This document shows, one piece after another, positions 32,619-41,251 of a stretch of DNA of 64,000 nucleotides. Origin of the DNA: Qaidamihabitans albus. Lineage in GTDB: Bacteria; Actinomycetota; Actinomycetes; Mycobacteriales; Pseudonocardiaceae. Location: positions 1-64,000 of the forward strand of contig NZ_JAEHOB010000018.1 of the NCBI RefSeq assembly GCF_016464705.1, written 5' to 3'. The notes under the pieces were generated by a model. It had not been told where the DNA came from. It was given only the letters and a program-made list of their open reading frames with translations, and made no database searches. The translations under genes and the position numbers were made by a program. Position 1 is the stretch's first letter; each line of letters begins with the position of its first letter.

Positions 32619-34745
32619 TCAGGATCGCCAGGTGACCAGGGCGTCCAGCGCCTCGACGCGGGCACCGGACACCAGCAGCGGGTTGACCTCCAGCGACTCG
32701 AGCCGCTCGCCCAGTCCGGTCGCGAGCCCGCCGATGCGCACCACGACGTCGGCCACGGCGTCCAGGTCGGCGGGCTCCGTGCCGCGCGCGCCCCGCAGCA
32801 CCGCCGCGCCTCTCAGCTCCTCCAGCGCCTGCCGCGCGTCCGCGTGGTCGATCGGCAGCACCCGTAGTACGGAGTCGCGCAGCACCTCGACCCAGATCCC
32901 GCCGAGGCCGACGGCGAGCGTGAGCCCCCACGCGGGATCGCGGACGACACCGCAGAGGAGCTCGATCCCACCGGAACGCTGCGGCTGCACCAGGGCGCCG
33001 ATCCCGGTCGCGCCCCGCTCCCGCAGCACCGCCGCCAGTTGCCGGTACGCGGCGCGGACCTCCTCGGCGCCGTCGAGGCCGAGGCGGACGCCGCCGATCT
33101 CACTCTTGTGCGAGAGCCCGTCGGCGGCCGCCTTGAGCACCACCGGGTAACCGAACCGCCCGGCGGCGGCCACGGCGGCGTCCTCGTCGTGCACGAGCCT
33201 GCCGGGCACCACCGGCACTCCGTTGTCGGCCAGCAGCTTGGCGGCATGGAACTCCGTCCAGGTGCCCGTCGCGGTTCCCCGCACCACCGGCGGGTCCGCG
33301 GCCGGCTCGCGGACCCGGTCAACCCCGGCTCGCACGGCCTCCACCCAGCGCACGGAGGCGCCGATCGCGGTCATGCCGTGCTCGATGCCACCGGCGACAT
33401 ACGGGTACCGCGCGTGCCGCTGCACGGTACGGCCGAACTCCGTGACATCGGTGAGCACGTTGCTCACCACGACCACCGGGCGCCGGGCGCCGCGGATCCG
33501 TGCGGCCGCCGCCTCGTACAGCGGCAGCGTCTGGGCGGGGTCCGGCGGCGCCACCCTGGGCAGCTCGGACAGCAGCACCACCGCGTCGATCCCGGGGTCG
33601 TCGGCGACCACCTCCATCGCCCTGCCCAGCAGCGTCCGGTCCACCACGACGTAGCCGGTGACATCCAGCGGGTTCTGCACGGTCGCGAAGTCCGGCACGA
33701 TCTCCCGCAGCCTGGCCACGGTCTCCGGCGCGAACGCCGGGAGCTCCAGGCCCTCGGCCTCCGCGCGGTCGGCGATGATCTCCGAAGCCCCGCCGGACGG
33801 GGTCACCACGCCGATGCGCCGCCCCGGCAGCGCCCCCACCTCCGCGAGCAGGCCCGCGGTGATCATCAGGTCCTCCAGCGACCGCACCCGGATCACGCCG
33901 AGCTGGCGGAAGGCGGCGTCCACCACGTCGTCGTCACCCACCAGCGCGCCGGTGTGTGCCTGCGCGGTCGTCGAGGCGAGCCGGCTCGAGCCGATCTTGA
34001 GCGCGACGATCGGCTTGCCCGCGGCGGCCGCGCGCCGTGCCACGCGGACGAACTCCGCAGGGTTGCGGACGGTCTCGAGGAACAGCGCGATCGTCCTGGT
34101 CGCCGGATCGTCGATCAGATAGTCGATCACCTCGGTGACCGACACCATCATCTCGTTGCCCATCGAGGTGAGCAGGCTGATGCCGACGTTGCGCGCCTGC
34201 GCGAACGCGAGGATCGAACTGGCCAGCGCCCCGCTCTGCAGTACGACGCCGACCGAACCGGCGAGCAGTGGCGCCGGGATCGGCAGTCCGTACGGCGTGA
34301 CACCCGCCGCGGCGTTGATATAGCCGTTGCCGTTCGGGCCGAGCACGGTGAGCCCGTGCGTCCTGGCGAACGCGTCGACCTCCCGTTCGAGCCGCCGCCC
34401 TTCCGCACCGGCCTCACCGAACCCCGCCGTGAGCACCACGTAGTTGCGGATGCCCAGCCGCGCGCCCTCCCGCAGGATCGAGAGCACCGCCGCCGTCGGC
34501 ACCATCACGTAGGCGAGGTCCACCTCGCCGGGAACGGCGGAGAGGCTGGGGTACGCCTGCTGTCCGTGCACGGTCGCGGTCCTCGGGTTGACCAGGTACA
34601 CCGCACCGGCGAAGCCGTTGTCCCGCAGGTTCTCGAACGTGTACACCGACCAGCCGGACTTGTCGGTGGCACCGACCAGCGCGATGGAGCGTGGTGAGAA
34701 CAGCGTGCGCATCGCCTCGACGCGCGTGTCCGCGACGGTACTCAT
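32619..34745 (-). CDS. Acyl-CoA synthetase, ADP-forming (acetate-CoA ligase family)
   Basis: This 708-residue protein has the fused alpha-beta architecture of NDP-forming acyl-CoA synthetases. It has an N-terminal CoA-binding domain (about 10-140, RSIALVGATDKSGW), two succinyl-CoA-ligase-like domains with the phosphohistidine region AQAHTGALVGDD near 258-269, and a C-terminal ATP-grasp domain from about 485. It would activate a carboxylic acid to its CoA thioester with ADP and phosphate as products. Its ATG overlaps the DUF35 stop (ATGA). It heads no operon itself but is the last gene of the run from the acyl-CoA dehydrogenase. The substrate is inferred to be a branched or side-chain acid. 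Confidence 0.9.
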   Translation of the reverse strand: MSTVADTRVEAMRTLFSPRSIALVGATDKSGWSVYTFENLRDNGFAGAVYLVNPRTATVHGQQAYPSLSAVPGEVDLAYVMVPTAAVLSILREGARLGIRNYVVLTAGFGEAGAEGRRLEREVDAFARTHGLTVLGPNGNGYINAAAGVTPYGLPIPAPLLAGSVGVVLQSGALASSILAFAQARNVGISLLTSMGNEMMVSVTEVIDYLIDDPATRTIALFLETVRNPAEFVRVARRAAAAGKPIVALKIGSSRLASTTAQAHTGALVGDDDVVDAAFRQLGVIRVRSLEDLMITAGLLAEVGALPGRRIGVVTPSGGASEIIADRAEAEGLELPAFAPETVARLREIVPDFATVQNPLDVTGYVVVDRTLLGRAMEVVADDPGIDAVVLLSELPRVAPPDPAQTLPLYEAAAARIRGARRPVVVVSNVLTDVTEFGRTVQRHARYPYVAGGIEHGMTAIGASVRWVEAVRAGVDRVREPAADPPVVRGTATGTWTEFHAAKLLADNGVPVVPGRLVHDEDAAVAAAGRFGYPVVLKAAADGLSHKSEIGGVRLGLDGAEEVRAAYRQLAAVLRERGATGIGALVQPQRSGGIELLCGVVRDPAWGLTLAVGLGGIWVEVLRDSVLRVLPIDHADARQALEELRGAAVLRGARGTEPADLDAVADVVVRIGGLATGLGERLESLEVNPLLVSGARVEALDALVTWRS

Positions 34746-35149
34746 GCCGCCTCCACGACCCGGAAACACGGCAGCTCGGGCGAGTCCTCGGCGTCGCCCA
34801 GCCGCGCGACGTCGAGCCGGACCCTGGCGTCGATGCGCACGTCACCGGGACCGGCGCCGAGGATGCGAGTCAGCATCCGCACCCCCTCGTCCAGGTCGAC
34901 CAGCGCCACCACGAACGGCACCTGGCCGGCGAACTCCCCGGGGGCCCGGTGCGCAACCGTGTAGGAGTAGACGGTTCCGGCACCGGTCGCGGTGAACCAG
35001 TCCAGGCGGCCGCCGAAGCAGTGCGGGCAGAACACGCGTGGGTAGAACACCGCACGGGCGCAGTCGCGGCACCGTTGCAGGCGCAGCTCGCCCTCGGCGA
35101 TACCGTCCCAGAACGGCCGTGACTCCGCGTCCACGTTGATTCCTGTCAT
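34742..35149 (-). CDS. DUF35/OB-fold zinc-ribbon protein
   Basis: This 135-residue protein has a rubredoxin-like zinc ribbon (CRDCARAVFYPRVFCPHC near residues 27-44) followed by a DUF35 OB-fold domain (about 55-125). DUF35 proteins act as partners of thiolase-fold enzymes. In steroid side-chain degradation the DUF35 domain of ChsH2 binds Ltp2 and is needed for its aldolase activity. Here it lies six bases after the stop of a thiolase-fold gene and overlaps the CoA ligase start, so a complex with that thiolase-fold protein is likely. Confidence 0.92.
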   Translation of the reverse strand: MTGINVDAESRPFWDGIAEGELRLQRCRDCARAVFYPRVFCPHCFGGRLDWFTATGAGTVYSYTVAHRAPGEFAGQVPFVVALVDLDEGVRMLTRILGAGPGDVRIDARVRLDVARLGDAEDSPELPCFRVVEAA

Positions 35150-35155
35150 CCTCGC

Positions 35156-36358
35156 TCAGCTCCTTCCGAGCACGACCGTCGACGTGGAGGACAGCACGCC
35201 ACCCGTACCGTGCACGAGCGCGAGTTCGGCACCGCTCACCTGGCGTTGCCCCCCGGCCGGGGCGGTGTCGTGGTCGTCGTGGTCGCCGTGGTCGCCGTGG
35301 TCGCCGCTGTGGTAGTCGTGCCGAAGCTGCCGGGTCGCCTCGATGAGCAGGAAGATCCCGTACATACCGGGATGGGTGTAGGAAAGCCCGCCGCCGTTGG
35401 TGTTCATCGGCAGGGCGCCGCCGGGAGCGGTGCGCCCGCCGTCGACGAAGTCGCCCGCCTCGCCGGGCTTGCAGAAACCGAGCGACTCCAGGGTCAGCAG
35501 CACGGTGATCGTGAACGAGTCGTAGATCTCCAGGACATCGAGGTCGTCGTGGCCGACACCGGCCATGCCCATCGCCGCGGGGCCGGAGCGCGCCGCGCCC
35601 GTGACGGTGAGGTCCGGCATGTTCGTGATCGAGTTGTGCGTGGTGGTCTCCGCGTGCCCGAGCACGACGACCGGGCGGGTCGCCACGTCGGCCCAGCGGT
35701 CCTCGGCGGCCACGACGATGGCGCCGCCGCCGTCGGTGACGAGGCAGCAGTCGAGTTTGTGCAGTGGCTCGCAGATCATCGGTGAGGCCAGCACGTCGTC
35801 CACCGTCAGCGGCTCCCGGTGGAACGCCTTCGGGTTCAGCGCCGCCCACCGCCGTGCGCTGACGGCGACCTCGGCCAGTTGCTCGGGCCGCGCTCCGTAC
35901 TCGTGCAGGTACCGGGTCGCCGCCAGCGCGTAGGCGCCGACCGGCTGCGGGAGCCCGAACGGGCGCTCGAACTGCTCGGTCAGCGTGGCGGGCCTTGGCG
36001 CCATCCGGGACCGGTCGCTGCGCTGGGTGCTGCCGTAGGTGATCAGCGCGACGTCGATCAGACCCGCCTCGATGGCCGCCGTCGCGTGTCCCACATGCGC
36101 CTCGAACGACGAGCCGCCGATGTTCGTGCCGTCCAGATAGGCCGGCCGCAGCCCGAGGTACTCGCTCAGCACCACGGCGGGCGACCAGGACCAGCCACCG
36201 GCGACGAACAGGGCATCGACGTCGTCCCTGCCGAGTCCCGCCTCGGCCAGCGCGGCACCGGCGGCCGTGGCCTGCTGGGTGAGAACGGTGTGCTCGGGCG
36301 TCCGGCCGAGCGCGGATTCCGCGACACCGACGACGGCCGCGCGGCGTCGCGGGCTCAT
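35156..36358 (-). CDS. Thiolase-fold protein lacking catalytic cysteines (Ltp2-like aldolase?)
   Basis: This 400-residue protein has the overall SCP2/lipid-transfer thiolase fold. It has AAVVGVAESALGR at the N-terminus and NTNGGGLSYTHPGMYG near 317-332. The nucleophile-Cys position reads TNIGGSSFEAHV instead of the usual C-x-S-G block, and the C-terminal Cys position reads HGTGGVLSSTS. Loss of both cysteines, with a DUF35 partner next door, fits an aldolase like Ltp2 rather than a thiolase. A His/Asp-rich insert, GDHGDHGDHDDHD near 354-366, is unusual. The ATG at 36358 overlaps the acyl-CoA dehydrogenase stop; a 180-residue extension was rejected. Confidence 0.85.
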   Translation of the reverse strand: MSPRRRAAVVGVAESALGRTPEHTVLTQQATAAGAALAEAGLGRDDVDALFVAGGWSWSPAVVLSEYLGLRPAYLDGTNIGGSSFEAHVGHATAAIEAGLIDVALITYGSTQRSDRSRMAPRPATLTEQFERPFGLPQPVGAYALAATRYLHEYGARPEQLAEVAVSARRWAALNPKAFHREPLTVDDVLASPMICEPLHKLDCCLVTDGGGAIVVAAEDRWADVATRPVVVLGHAETTTHNSITNMPDLTVTGAARSGPAAMGMAGVGHDDLDVLEIYDSFTITVLLTLESLGFCKPGEAGDFVDGGRTAPGGALPMNTNGGGLSYTHPGMYGIFLLIEATRQLRHDYHSGDHGDHGDHDDHDTAPAGGQRQVSGAELALVHGTGGVLSSTSTVVLGRS

Positions 36359-37527
36359 TCGGCGATCCCGCCCAGCCGGGCGTGTCCCTTGATGAGGTTG
36401 CGTGCGATCGTACGGCGCTGGATCTCGTCGGTGCCCTCGAAGATGCGCAACAGGCGCAGTTCCCGGTACCAGCGCTCGATCGGCAGTTCCTTGGTGTAAC
36501 CCATGCCGCCGTGGATCTGCAGCACGCGGTCGACGACCTGATTGGCCATCACCGCGCCGTGCAGCTTCGCGATGGACGAGGCGTGCCGGGCGTCCATCCC
36601 CTGCTGCACGCGCCATGCCGCGTACAGCGTGAGCCACTTCGCCGACTCGATCTCCACCTGCGAGTCCGCGATCTGCCACTGGATCGCCTGGTACTCGGCG
36701 ATCGGGTGGCCCATCGAGTGCCGCAGCTTGGCATGGTCGACGGCCATCTGGAGCATCCGCTCGGCGGAGCCGATGGCACGTGCGGGGATCAGGAAGCGGC
36801 CCTGGCCGATCCAGCGCATCGCGAGCGCGAACCCTCCGCCCACCTCGCCGAGCACGTTGGAACCGGGTACGCGGACATCGTCGAAGACCAGGGAAGCGGG
36901 TCCCCACTGCCCCATCGTCGGGATCGGCTCGGACTTCCAGCCCATGTCGCGGTCGACCAGGAAGCAGGTCACTCCCCCGTCGGCGCCCTTCTCCGGATCG
37001 GTCACCGCGAACACCATCACGAAATCGGCCTCGTTGCCGCCGGTGATGAACGTCTTCTCGCCGTTGATGACCCAGTCACCGCCGTCCCGCACCGCACGCG
37101 TGCGGATGTTGCGGGCGTCGGAACCGGCGCCCGGTTCGGTGATGGCGAAGCAGGACCGCCGCTCGCCCTCGATCGTGGGCAACAGATAGCGCCGCTTCTG
37201 CTCCTCGTTGCCGCCGTAGAGGATGTTGTCGGCGCTGCCCCCGAAGCTGAACGGCACGAACGTACGGCCGGTCTCCATCACCACGATGGCCGACATGAGC
37301 GCGCCCAGGTCCATCCCGCCGTACTCCTCCGGAGTGTTGACACCCCAGAACCCGGCTTTCCTGGCCTTGCCGCGGAGTTCCCTCAGTACGTCCGGTTCGA
37401 GGGCGGGCGCACCGGCGCGTTCGTTGCGCAGCACCTCCGGCTCCAGCGGCATCACCTCCTTACGGACGAACGAGCGGACCGTGTCCCGGATCTGCCGTTC
37501 CTCGTCGCTGAGTGAGAAGTCGACCAT
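36355..37527 (-). CDS. Acyl-CoA dehydrogenase
   Basis: This 390-residue protein is a full-length acyl-CoA dehydrogenase. It has AITEPGAGSD near residues 128-137, a flavin- and substrate-contact block, and GEKTFITGG near 155-163. The catalytic glutamate lies in RIFEGTDEIQRR near the C-terminus. It introduces an alpha-beta double bond into an acyl-CoA. It is the first gene of the operon acyl-CoA dehydrogenase, thiolase-fold protein, DUF35, CoA ligase. The ATG at 37527 follows AAGGGAATCCGCTG; a 46-codon extension through the operator was rejected. The promoter region carries the shared CTAGAA-N5-TTCTAG operator. Confidence 0.95.
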   Translation of the reverse strand: MVDFSLSDEERQIRDTVRSFVRKEVMPLEPEVLRNERAGAPALEPDVLRELRGKARKAGFWGVNTPEEYGGMDLGALMSAIVVMETGRTFVPFSFGGSADNILYGGNEEQKRRYLLPTIEGERRSCFAITEPGAGSDARNIRTRAVRDGGDWVINGEKTFITGGNEADFVMVFAVTDPEKGADGGVTCFLVDRDMGWKSEPIPTMGQWGPASLVFDDVRVPGSNVLGEVGGGFALAMRWIGQGRFLIPARAIGSAERMLQMAVDHAKLRHSMGHPIAEYQAIQWQIADSQVEIESAKWLTLYAAWRVQQGMDARHASSIAKLHGAVMANQVVDRVLQIHGGMGYTKELPIERWYRELRLLRIFEGTDEIQRRTIARNLIKGHARLGGIAE

Positions 37528-37600
37528 CAGCGGATTCCCTTCCGATCGGCCGGTAGGACCGCGCCGGGACCACACCGGCCACGGCGAGTCGAGAGGCTTT

Positions 37601-37617
37601 CTAGAACGAGACTCTAA
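37601..37617. promoter_or_regulatory. CTAGAA-N5-TTCTAG operator, site 1
   Basis: CTAGAACGAGACTCTAA matches the 12 defined positions of the palindrome at ten. It lies 74 bases upstream of the acyl-CoA dehydrogenase, in the divergent region with the TetR gene. Confidence 0.7.
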
Positions 37618-37681
37618 TAATGGAAAACTATGCGCCGCCTGCTCCGAGACTGTCAAGCGGTACACTCGCGGGCGCCCGATT

Positions 37682-37698
37682 CTAAAAACTCGTTCGAC
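37682..37698. promoter_or_regulatory. CTAGAA-N5-TTCTAG operator, weaker site 2
   Basis: CTAAAAACTCGTTCGAC matches nine of 12 positions and lies 13 bases before the TetR ATG. This suggests autoregulation. It is the weakest site of the set. Confidence 0.5.
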
Positions 37699-37711
37699 CC
37701 GAGAAGGTCAG

Positions 37712-38344
37712 ATGGCACGCAAGACAGCCGGGAAGCCGGTAACCAGCAACGCATGGCAGTGGGGCCGCACGGCCGAGACGCAGCGGGTACTGCTACAGGC
37801 CGCGCGGGAGGTGTTCAGCGAACAGGGGTTCGCGGAGGCCAACGTGGCCGACATCGTCGAGCGGGCGGGTTCCAGCGTGGGCAGCCTCTACCACCACTTC
37901 GGCGGCAAGACCGAACTGTTCCTCGCGCTGTGGGAGGAGCATCAGGGCGCACACGAGCGCAACGCGATCAGCGCCGTGGCCAAGGCGCGTTCCGCGGGCG
38001 AGGAGGACTCACTCGAACTCTTCATCGTCGGCGCGCGGGCGTACCTACAGGGCTCGTGGCAGCGCCGCGACCTCGCCCGCCTGTTCATGAACGGGGACGG
38101 ACCACCCGGTTTCGAACAGATCCGGCGCACCCGTGGCCGGGAATGGATCAGGCAGAACAACGTGCTGCTCCGCACGTCCAACACCGCGGTCAACCGGTTC
38201 ACGGTCTCCGTGCTCACCACGCTCATCGGCGAGGCGGGGCGCGAGATCGCCATGTCACCCTCCAAACGGGAGGCGAACAAGATCACCGAAGCCGCGGTTC
38301 GCTACATCCGGCGGCTCGACCCGCTGCATCCGGAGGTCGAATAG
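37712..38344 (+). CDS. TetR-family transcriptional regulator
   Basis: This 210-residue protein has a TetR helix-turn-helix (about 17-65, LLQAAREVFSEQGFAEANVADIVERAG...SVGSLYHHFGGKTELF) and an alpha-helical ligand domain. The ATG at 37712 follows GAGAAGGTCAG; the longer upstream frame overlaps the acyl-CoA dehydrogenase start region and was rejected. It is divergent from the acyl-CoA dehydrogenase operon. Palindromes of one type occur here and before the SDR, thioesterase, ABC transporter and exporter genes, so this is the probable regulator of the whole 32.6-48.5 kb set. An acyl-CoA inducer is typical for this role. Confidence 0.92.
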   Translation: MARKTAGKPVTSNAWQWGRTAETQRVLLQAAREVFSEQGFAEANVADIVERAGSSVGSLYHHFGGKTELFLALWEEHQGAHERNAISAVAKARSAGEEDSLELFIVGARAYLQGSWQRRDLARLFMNGDGPPGFEQIRRTRGREWIRQNNVLLRTSNTAVNRFTVSVLTTLIGEAGREIAMSPSKREANKITEAAVRYIRRLDPLHPEVE

Positions 38345-38409
38345 CGGCGCCGTGTCCGCGCTCCACGTACATGTGTCAGCGCCGCGGGAACCCGTGTCGT
38401 CCCGCCGCG

Positions 38410-39261
38410 TCACGGCCGCCGCACGGCGCACCTGCCCCGGTCGACCACCACGGCGCCATCGTCCTTCGTGGTGCGGAACCGCGCGCTCCCTCCCTCCACC
38501 CACATCGACACGGTCAGCGAGTCGCCGGGGAACACCGGACCGCTGAACCGGCCGGACATCCCGGCGAACCGGTCGGGGTCCGAGTCCGCGAGCGTGTGCA
38601 GCAGCGCCCGGCCCGTCACGCCGTAGGTACAGAGCCCGTGCAGGATCGGCCTGCCGAAGCCGGAGCGTGCGGCGAAGCCCGGATCGGAGTGCAGTGGGTT
38701 GCGGTCCCCGCTCAGCCGGTACAGCAGCGCCTGTTCCGGCCGGGTCGCGTACGTCACCGTCTCGTCCGGCTCGCCGCCGGGCTCCACCCAGCCGTCGCGC
38801 GGTCCACGATCGCCGCCGAAGCCGCCCTCGCCGCGGATGAACACGGAGGACCGCGCGGTCACGACGGGCGAGCCCGACGCGGGATCCAGTGCGACCGCCT
38901 CACTTGTCACCAGCGCACCGCTGCCCTTGTCGTAGATCCCGGTGATCTTCGACGTGACCCGCACCCGGCCTTCCACCGGCAGCGGGGTGTGCAGGTCGAA
39001 GGCCTGCTCGGCGTGCACGAGCAGCGCGGGGTCGAAGTCGCCGATCGCGCGGCCGCGCGGCGCCTGCGCCGCCAGCACCGCGAACGTCGGCAGCACCCGC
39101 TGCGCCACTCCGGCCGTGTTCTCCGTCGTGAACGCCAGCTCCCGCGCCGGGTCTCCGAGTCCGGCGCCGACGCCGAGCGCGTACAGCAGCGTGTCCCTCG
39201 ACGTCCACGATCGTTCGAACGGCTCCGACTCGACACCGATCACGTCGTGGTTGAGTGCCAC
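38410..39261 (-). CDS. MaoC-family (2-enoyl-CoA hydratase 2) dehydratase
   Basis: This 283-residue protein has two hot-dog domains as in the hydratase 2 region of multifunctional enzyme 2. An N-terminal degenerate half covers residues 1-150. The C-terminal MaoC half contains LYRLSGDRNPLHSDPGFAARSGFGRPILHG, with the catalytic Asp-His pair in GDRNPLHSD near 185-193. It hydrates enoyl-CoA to an (R)-3-hydroxyacyl-CoA. The GTG start at 39261 lies one base after the SDR stop, behind GGCGGACTGAC, so they form one transcript. The pair resembles the split domains of MFE-2. Confidence 0.9.
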   Translation of the reverse strand: MALNHDVIGVESEPFERSWTSRDTLLYALGVGAGLGDPARELAFTTENTAGVAQRVLPTFAVLAAQAPRGRAIGDFDPALLVHAEQAFDLHTPLPVEGRVRVTSKITGIYDKGSGALVTSEAVALDPASGSPVVTARSSVFIRGEGGFGGDRGPRDGWVEPGGEPDETVTYATRPEQALLYRLSGDRNPLHSDPGFAARSGFGRPILHGLCTYGVTGRALLHTLADSDPDRFAGMSGRFSGPVFPGDSLTVSMWVEGGSARFRTTKDDGAVVVDRGRCAVRRP

Positions 39262-39262
39262 G

Positions 39263-40180
39263 TCAGTCCGCCTCCCCGGGAAGCCCGTTCTGCAGTGCGT
39301 TCGGCTGCGCCTTGCCCACCAGTGCCGGAATGACCTCGTCCAGCTCCTCCGGTTCCCACCTGGCGCCCTTGTCCACGCCCGGCCCGGCGTGCCAGCCCTC
39401 CGCCACGCTGATCCGCCCGCCGCGCACGTTGAACACGCGGCCTGTGATGCCCCGCGCGGCGGGGCCGGCGAGCCACACCGCCAGCGGCGCGATGTTCTCC
39501 GGTGCCGCAGGGTCGAACTCACCCGGCGCCGGTCCGCCGCGCCGCCGCAGCCCCTCGGTCATCCGGGTCAGTGCGGCGGGGGCCAGGGCGTTGACCGCGA
39601 TACCGTACCGCTCCAGCTCCCTCGCGGCGATGACCGTGAGACCCGCGATGCCCGCCTTGGCCGCACCGTAGTTCGCCTGGCCCGGATTGCCGTAGAGGCC
39701 CGACGACGAGGTCGTGTTGACGACCCTGGCGTCCACCTCGGCGCCGGACTTCGCCCGGCCCCGCCAGTACGCGGCGGCGTGCCGCAACGGCGCGAACGTA
39801 CCGCCGAGGTGCACCTTGAGCACCGCGTCCCACTCCCCGGCCGTCATGTTGACCAGCATCCGGTCCCGCAGGATGCCCGCATTGTTGACCAGGACGTGCA
39901 GATCGCCGAACCGTTCGACGGCACGTTCGACGAGCCGCCCGGCACCGTCGAAGTCGGACACGTCCTCGCCGTCGGCGACGGCCTCGCCGCCGGCCGCGCG
40001 GATCAGCTCGACCACCTCGCCCGCAGGCCCCGCCGAGGAACCGCTGCCGTCCACCTCGGCCCCGAGATCGTTGACCACGACCCTGGCGCCGTGCCGGGCG
40101 AACTCCAGCGCGTGCGCCCTGCCGATGCCTCGCGCCGCGCCGGTGACCACGACAACCCGTCCCGCTACCGTCCCGCCCAT
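39263..40180 (-). CDS. SDR, 3-hydroxyacyl-CoA dehydrogenase-like (MFE-2 type)
   Basis: This 305-residue short-chain dehydrogenase has the cofactor motif VVVVTGAARGIGRAHA near residues 9-24, NNAG near 99, and YGAAKAG with the catalytic Tyr/Lys near 171-175. Its acidic residue in VVNDLGAEVDG matches the NAD-specific MFE-2 and steroid-dehydrogenase group. It probably oxidises the (R)-3-hydroxyacyl-CoA made by the adjacent hydratase. The ATG at 40180 follows GGGAGTGGTG and is preferred over a GTG two codons earlier. An operator of the CTAGAA type lies 24 bases upstream. Confidence 0.9.
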   Translation of the reverse strand: MGGTVAGRVVVVTGAARGIGRAHALEFARHGARVVVNDLGAEVDGSGSSAGPAGEVVELIRAAGGEAVADGEDVSDFDGAGRLVERAVERFGDLHVLVNNAGILRDRMLVNMTAGEWDAVLKVHLGGTFAPLRHAAAYWRGRAKSGAEVDARVVNTTSSSGLYGNPGQANYGAAKAGIAGLTVIAARELERYGIAVNALAPAALTRMTEGLRRRGGPAPGEFDPAAPENIAPLAVWLAGPAARGITGRVFNVRGGRISVAEGWHAGPGVDKGARWEPEELDEVIPALVGKAQPNALQNGLPGEAD

Positions 40181-40203
40181 CACCACTCCCGGCTGGGTTA
40201 GTT

Positions 40204-40220
40204 TTGGAATCTACTTCTAG
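40204..40220. promoter_or_regulatory. CTAGAA-N5-TTCTAG operator, site 3
   Basis: TTGGAATCTACTTCTAG on the + strand matches ten of 12 positions. It is 24 bases upstream of the SDR/hydratase operon (minus strand). Confidence 0.7.
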
Positions 40221-40272
40221 AAATATGCTCCGTACCACACTCGCTGTCAACCCATGCCATGGCGGGCAGCAC

Positions 40273-40289
40273 CTAGAATCCTGTTCTGT
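40273..40289. promoter_or_regulatory. CTAGAA-N5-TTCTAG operator, site 4
   Basis: CTAGAATCCTGTTCTGT matches ten of 12 positions and lies 29 bases upstream of the thioesterase ATG. Sites 3 and 4 are 53 bases apart in the same divergent region. Confidence 0.65.
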
Positions 40290-40317
40290 CGTTCCCCGAG
40301 ATCGAGAGGCGTACCGG

Positions 40318-41133
40318 ATGACCGAGATGTCCATCGGCGAGGTGCTGACCGTGCTGGACCTGCGACGGACCTCACCGGACACCTTCGTCGGTGTCAGCCA
40401 GCAGCTACCCGGCCTGCGGGTCTTCGGCGGTCAGCTGCTGGGCCAGTCGATAGTCGCCGCCGACCGCACCGTACGACCGGACGCGGGCATCCACTCGCTG
40501 CACGCGTACTTCCTCAGGCAGGGCGACCCGGCCGAGCCGATCCACTTCACCGTGGACCGCACGCGGGACGGCCGGTCCTTCGCCGCGCGGCGAGTCGAGG
40601 CGGCCCAGCACGGCAAGGTCATCTTCACGATGCTCGCCTCGTTCCAGGAGCCCGCCGACGGGCCCAGCCATCAGGACGGCCCCCCGCCCGTGCCGGCCCC
40701 GGAGAACCTCCAGCTGCGGTATCCGTTCGGCTCACCGGGTGGTCCGCTGGTGATGTGCCCGGTGCCCAGGGAGGAAACCACGCCGGCCGACGGCCGGGCC
40801 CGCTCGGCGACCTGGATCCGAGTGGCCGACGACCTGCCGGACACGCCGCTGCTGCACACCGCGATGCTGGCCTACCTCTCGGACTTCTCGATCCTGCACG
40901 CGGCGATGCGGGCGCACTCGATCAGGCGCAACGGCCGCCGGGCCAAGACGGCAAGCCTCGACCACGCGATGTGGTTCCACCGGAACGCACGGCTGGACGA
41001 CTGGGTTCTCTACGACACGGTCAGTCCCGCGGCGGGCGGGGCCCGCGCGTTCGGTGTCGGCAGCCTGTTCAGCCGCTCCGGCGAACTCCTGGCCACCGTC
41101 GGCCAAGAAGGAATGGTGCGGCTGCTGGACTAG
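40318..41133 (+). CDS. tesB: Acyl-CoA thioesterase II (TesB family)
   Basis: This 271-residue protein has the double hot-dog TesB architecture. It has VFGGQLLGQSIVAADRTV near residues 34-51, in which the Q-x-x-G-Q-type block is typical, and SLDHAMWFHR near 213-222, carrying the probable catalytic Asp. It hydrolyses acyl-CoA to free acid and CoA. The ATG at 40318 follows GAGAGGCGTACCGG; a 38-codon extension through the operator is rejected. It belongs to the CTAGAA-type regulon and probably recycles CoA from dead-end thioesters of the pathway. Confidence 0.92.
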   Translation: MTEMSIGEVLTVLDLRRTSPDTFVGVSQQLPGLRVFGGQLLGQSIVAADRTVRPDAGIHSLHAYFLRQGDPAEPIHFTVDRTRDGRSFAARRVEAAQHGKVIFTMLASFQEPADGPSHQDGPPPVPAPENLQLRYPFGSPGGPLVMCPVPREETTPADGRARSATWIRVADDLPDTPLLHTAMLAYLSDFSILHAAMRAHSIRRNGRRAKTASLDHAMWFHRNARLDDWVLYDTVSPAAGGARAFGVGSLFSRSGELLATVGQEGMVRLLD

Positions 41134-41183
41134 CACGAGTCCCCCGCTGCAGCCCGCGAGTCCCCCGCTCCGGCCCGCGAGTT
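41134..41183. repeat. GC-rich dispersed repeat, copies 2 and 3 (tandem)
   Basis: Two units, CGAGTCCCCCGCTGCAGCCCG and its variant with TCCGG in place of TGCAG, occur in tandem with a 22-bp period, starting right at the thioesterase stop codon. The second unit is identical over 28 bases to the copy at 12675-12702. Confidence 0.7.
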
Positions 41184-41251
41184 CCGCATTCGCACCGCCG
41201 CGAACGCGCGCCTCGGGACAGGTCTTGACAGTGCACGTGGCGATCGTCACT

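Noticed and set aside
35156-36358. Assignment as an ordinary acetyl-CoA acetyltransferase
   Set aside because: The nucleophile and second cysteine are absent at the aligned positions. The fold is kept but the activity is probably different.
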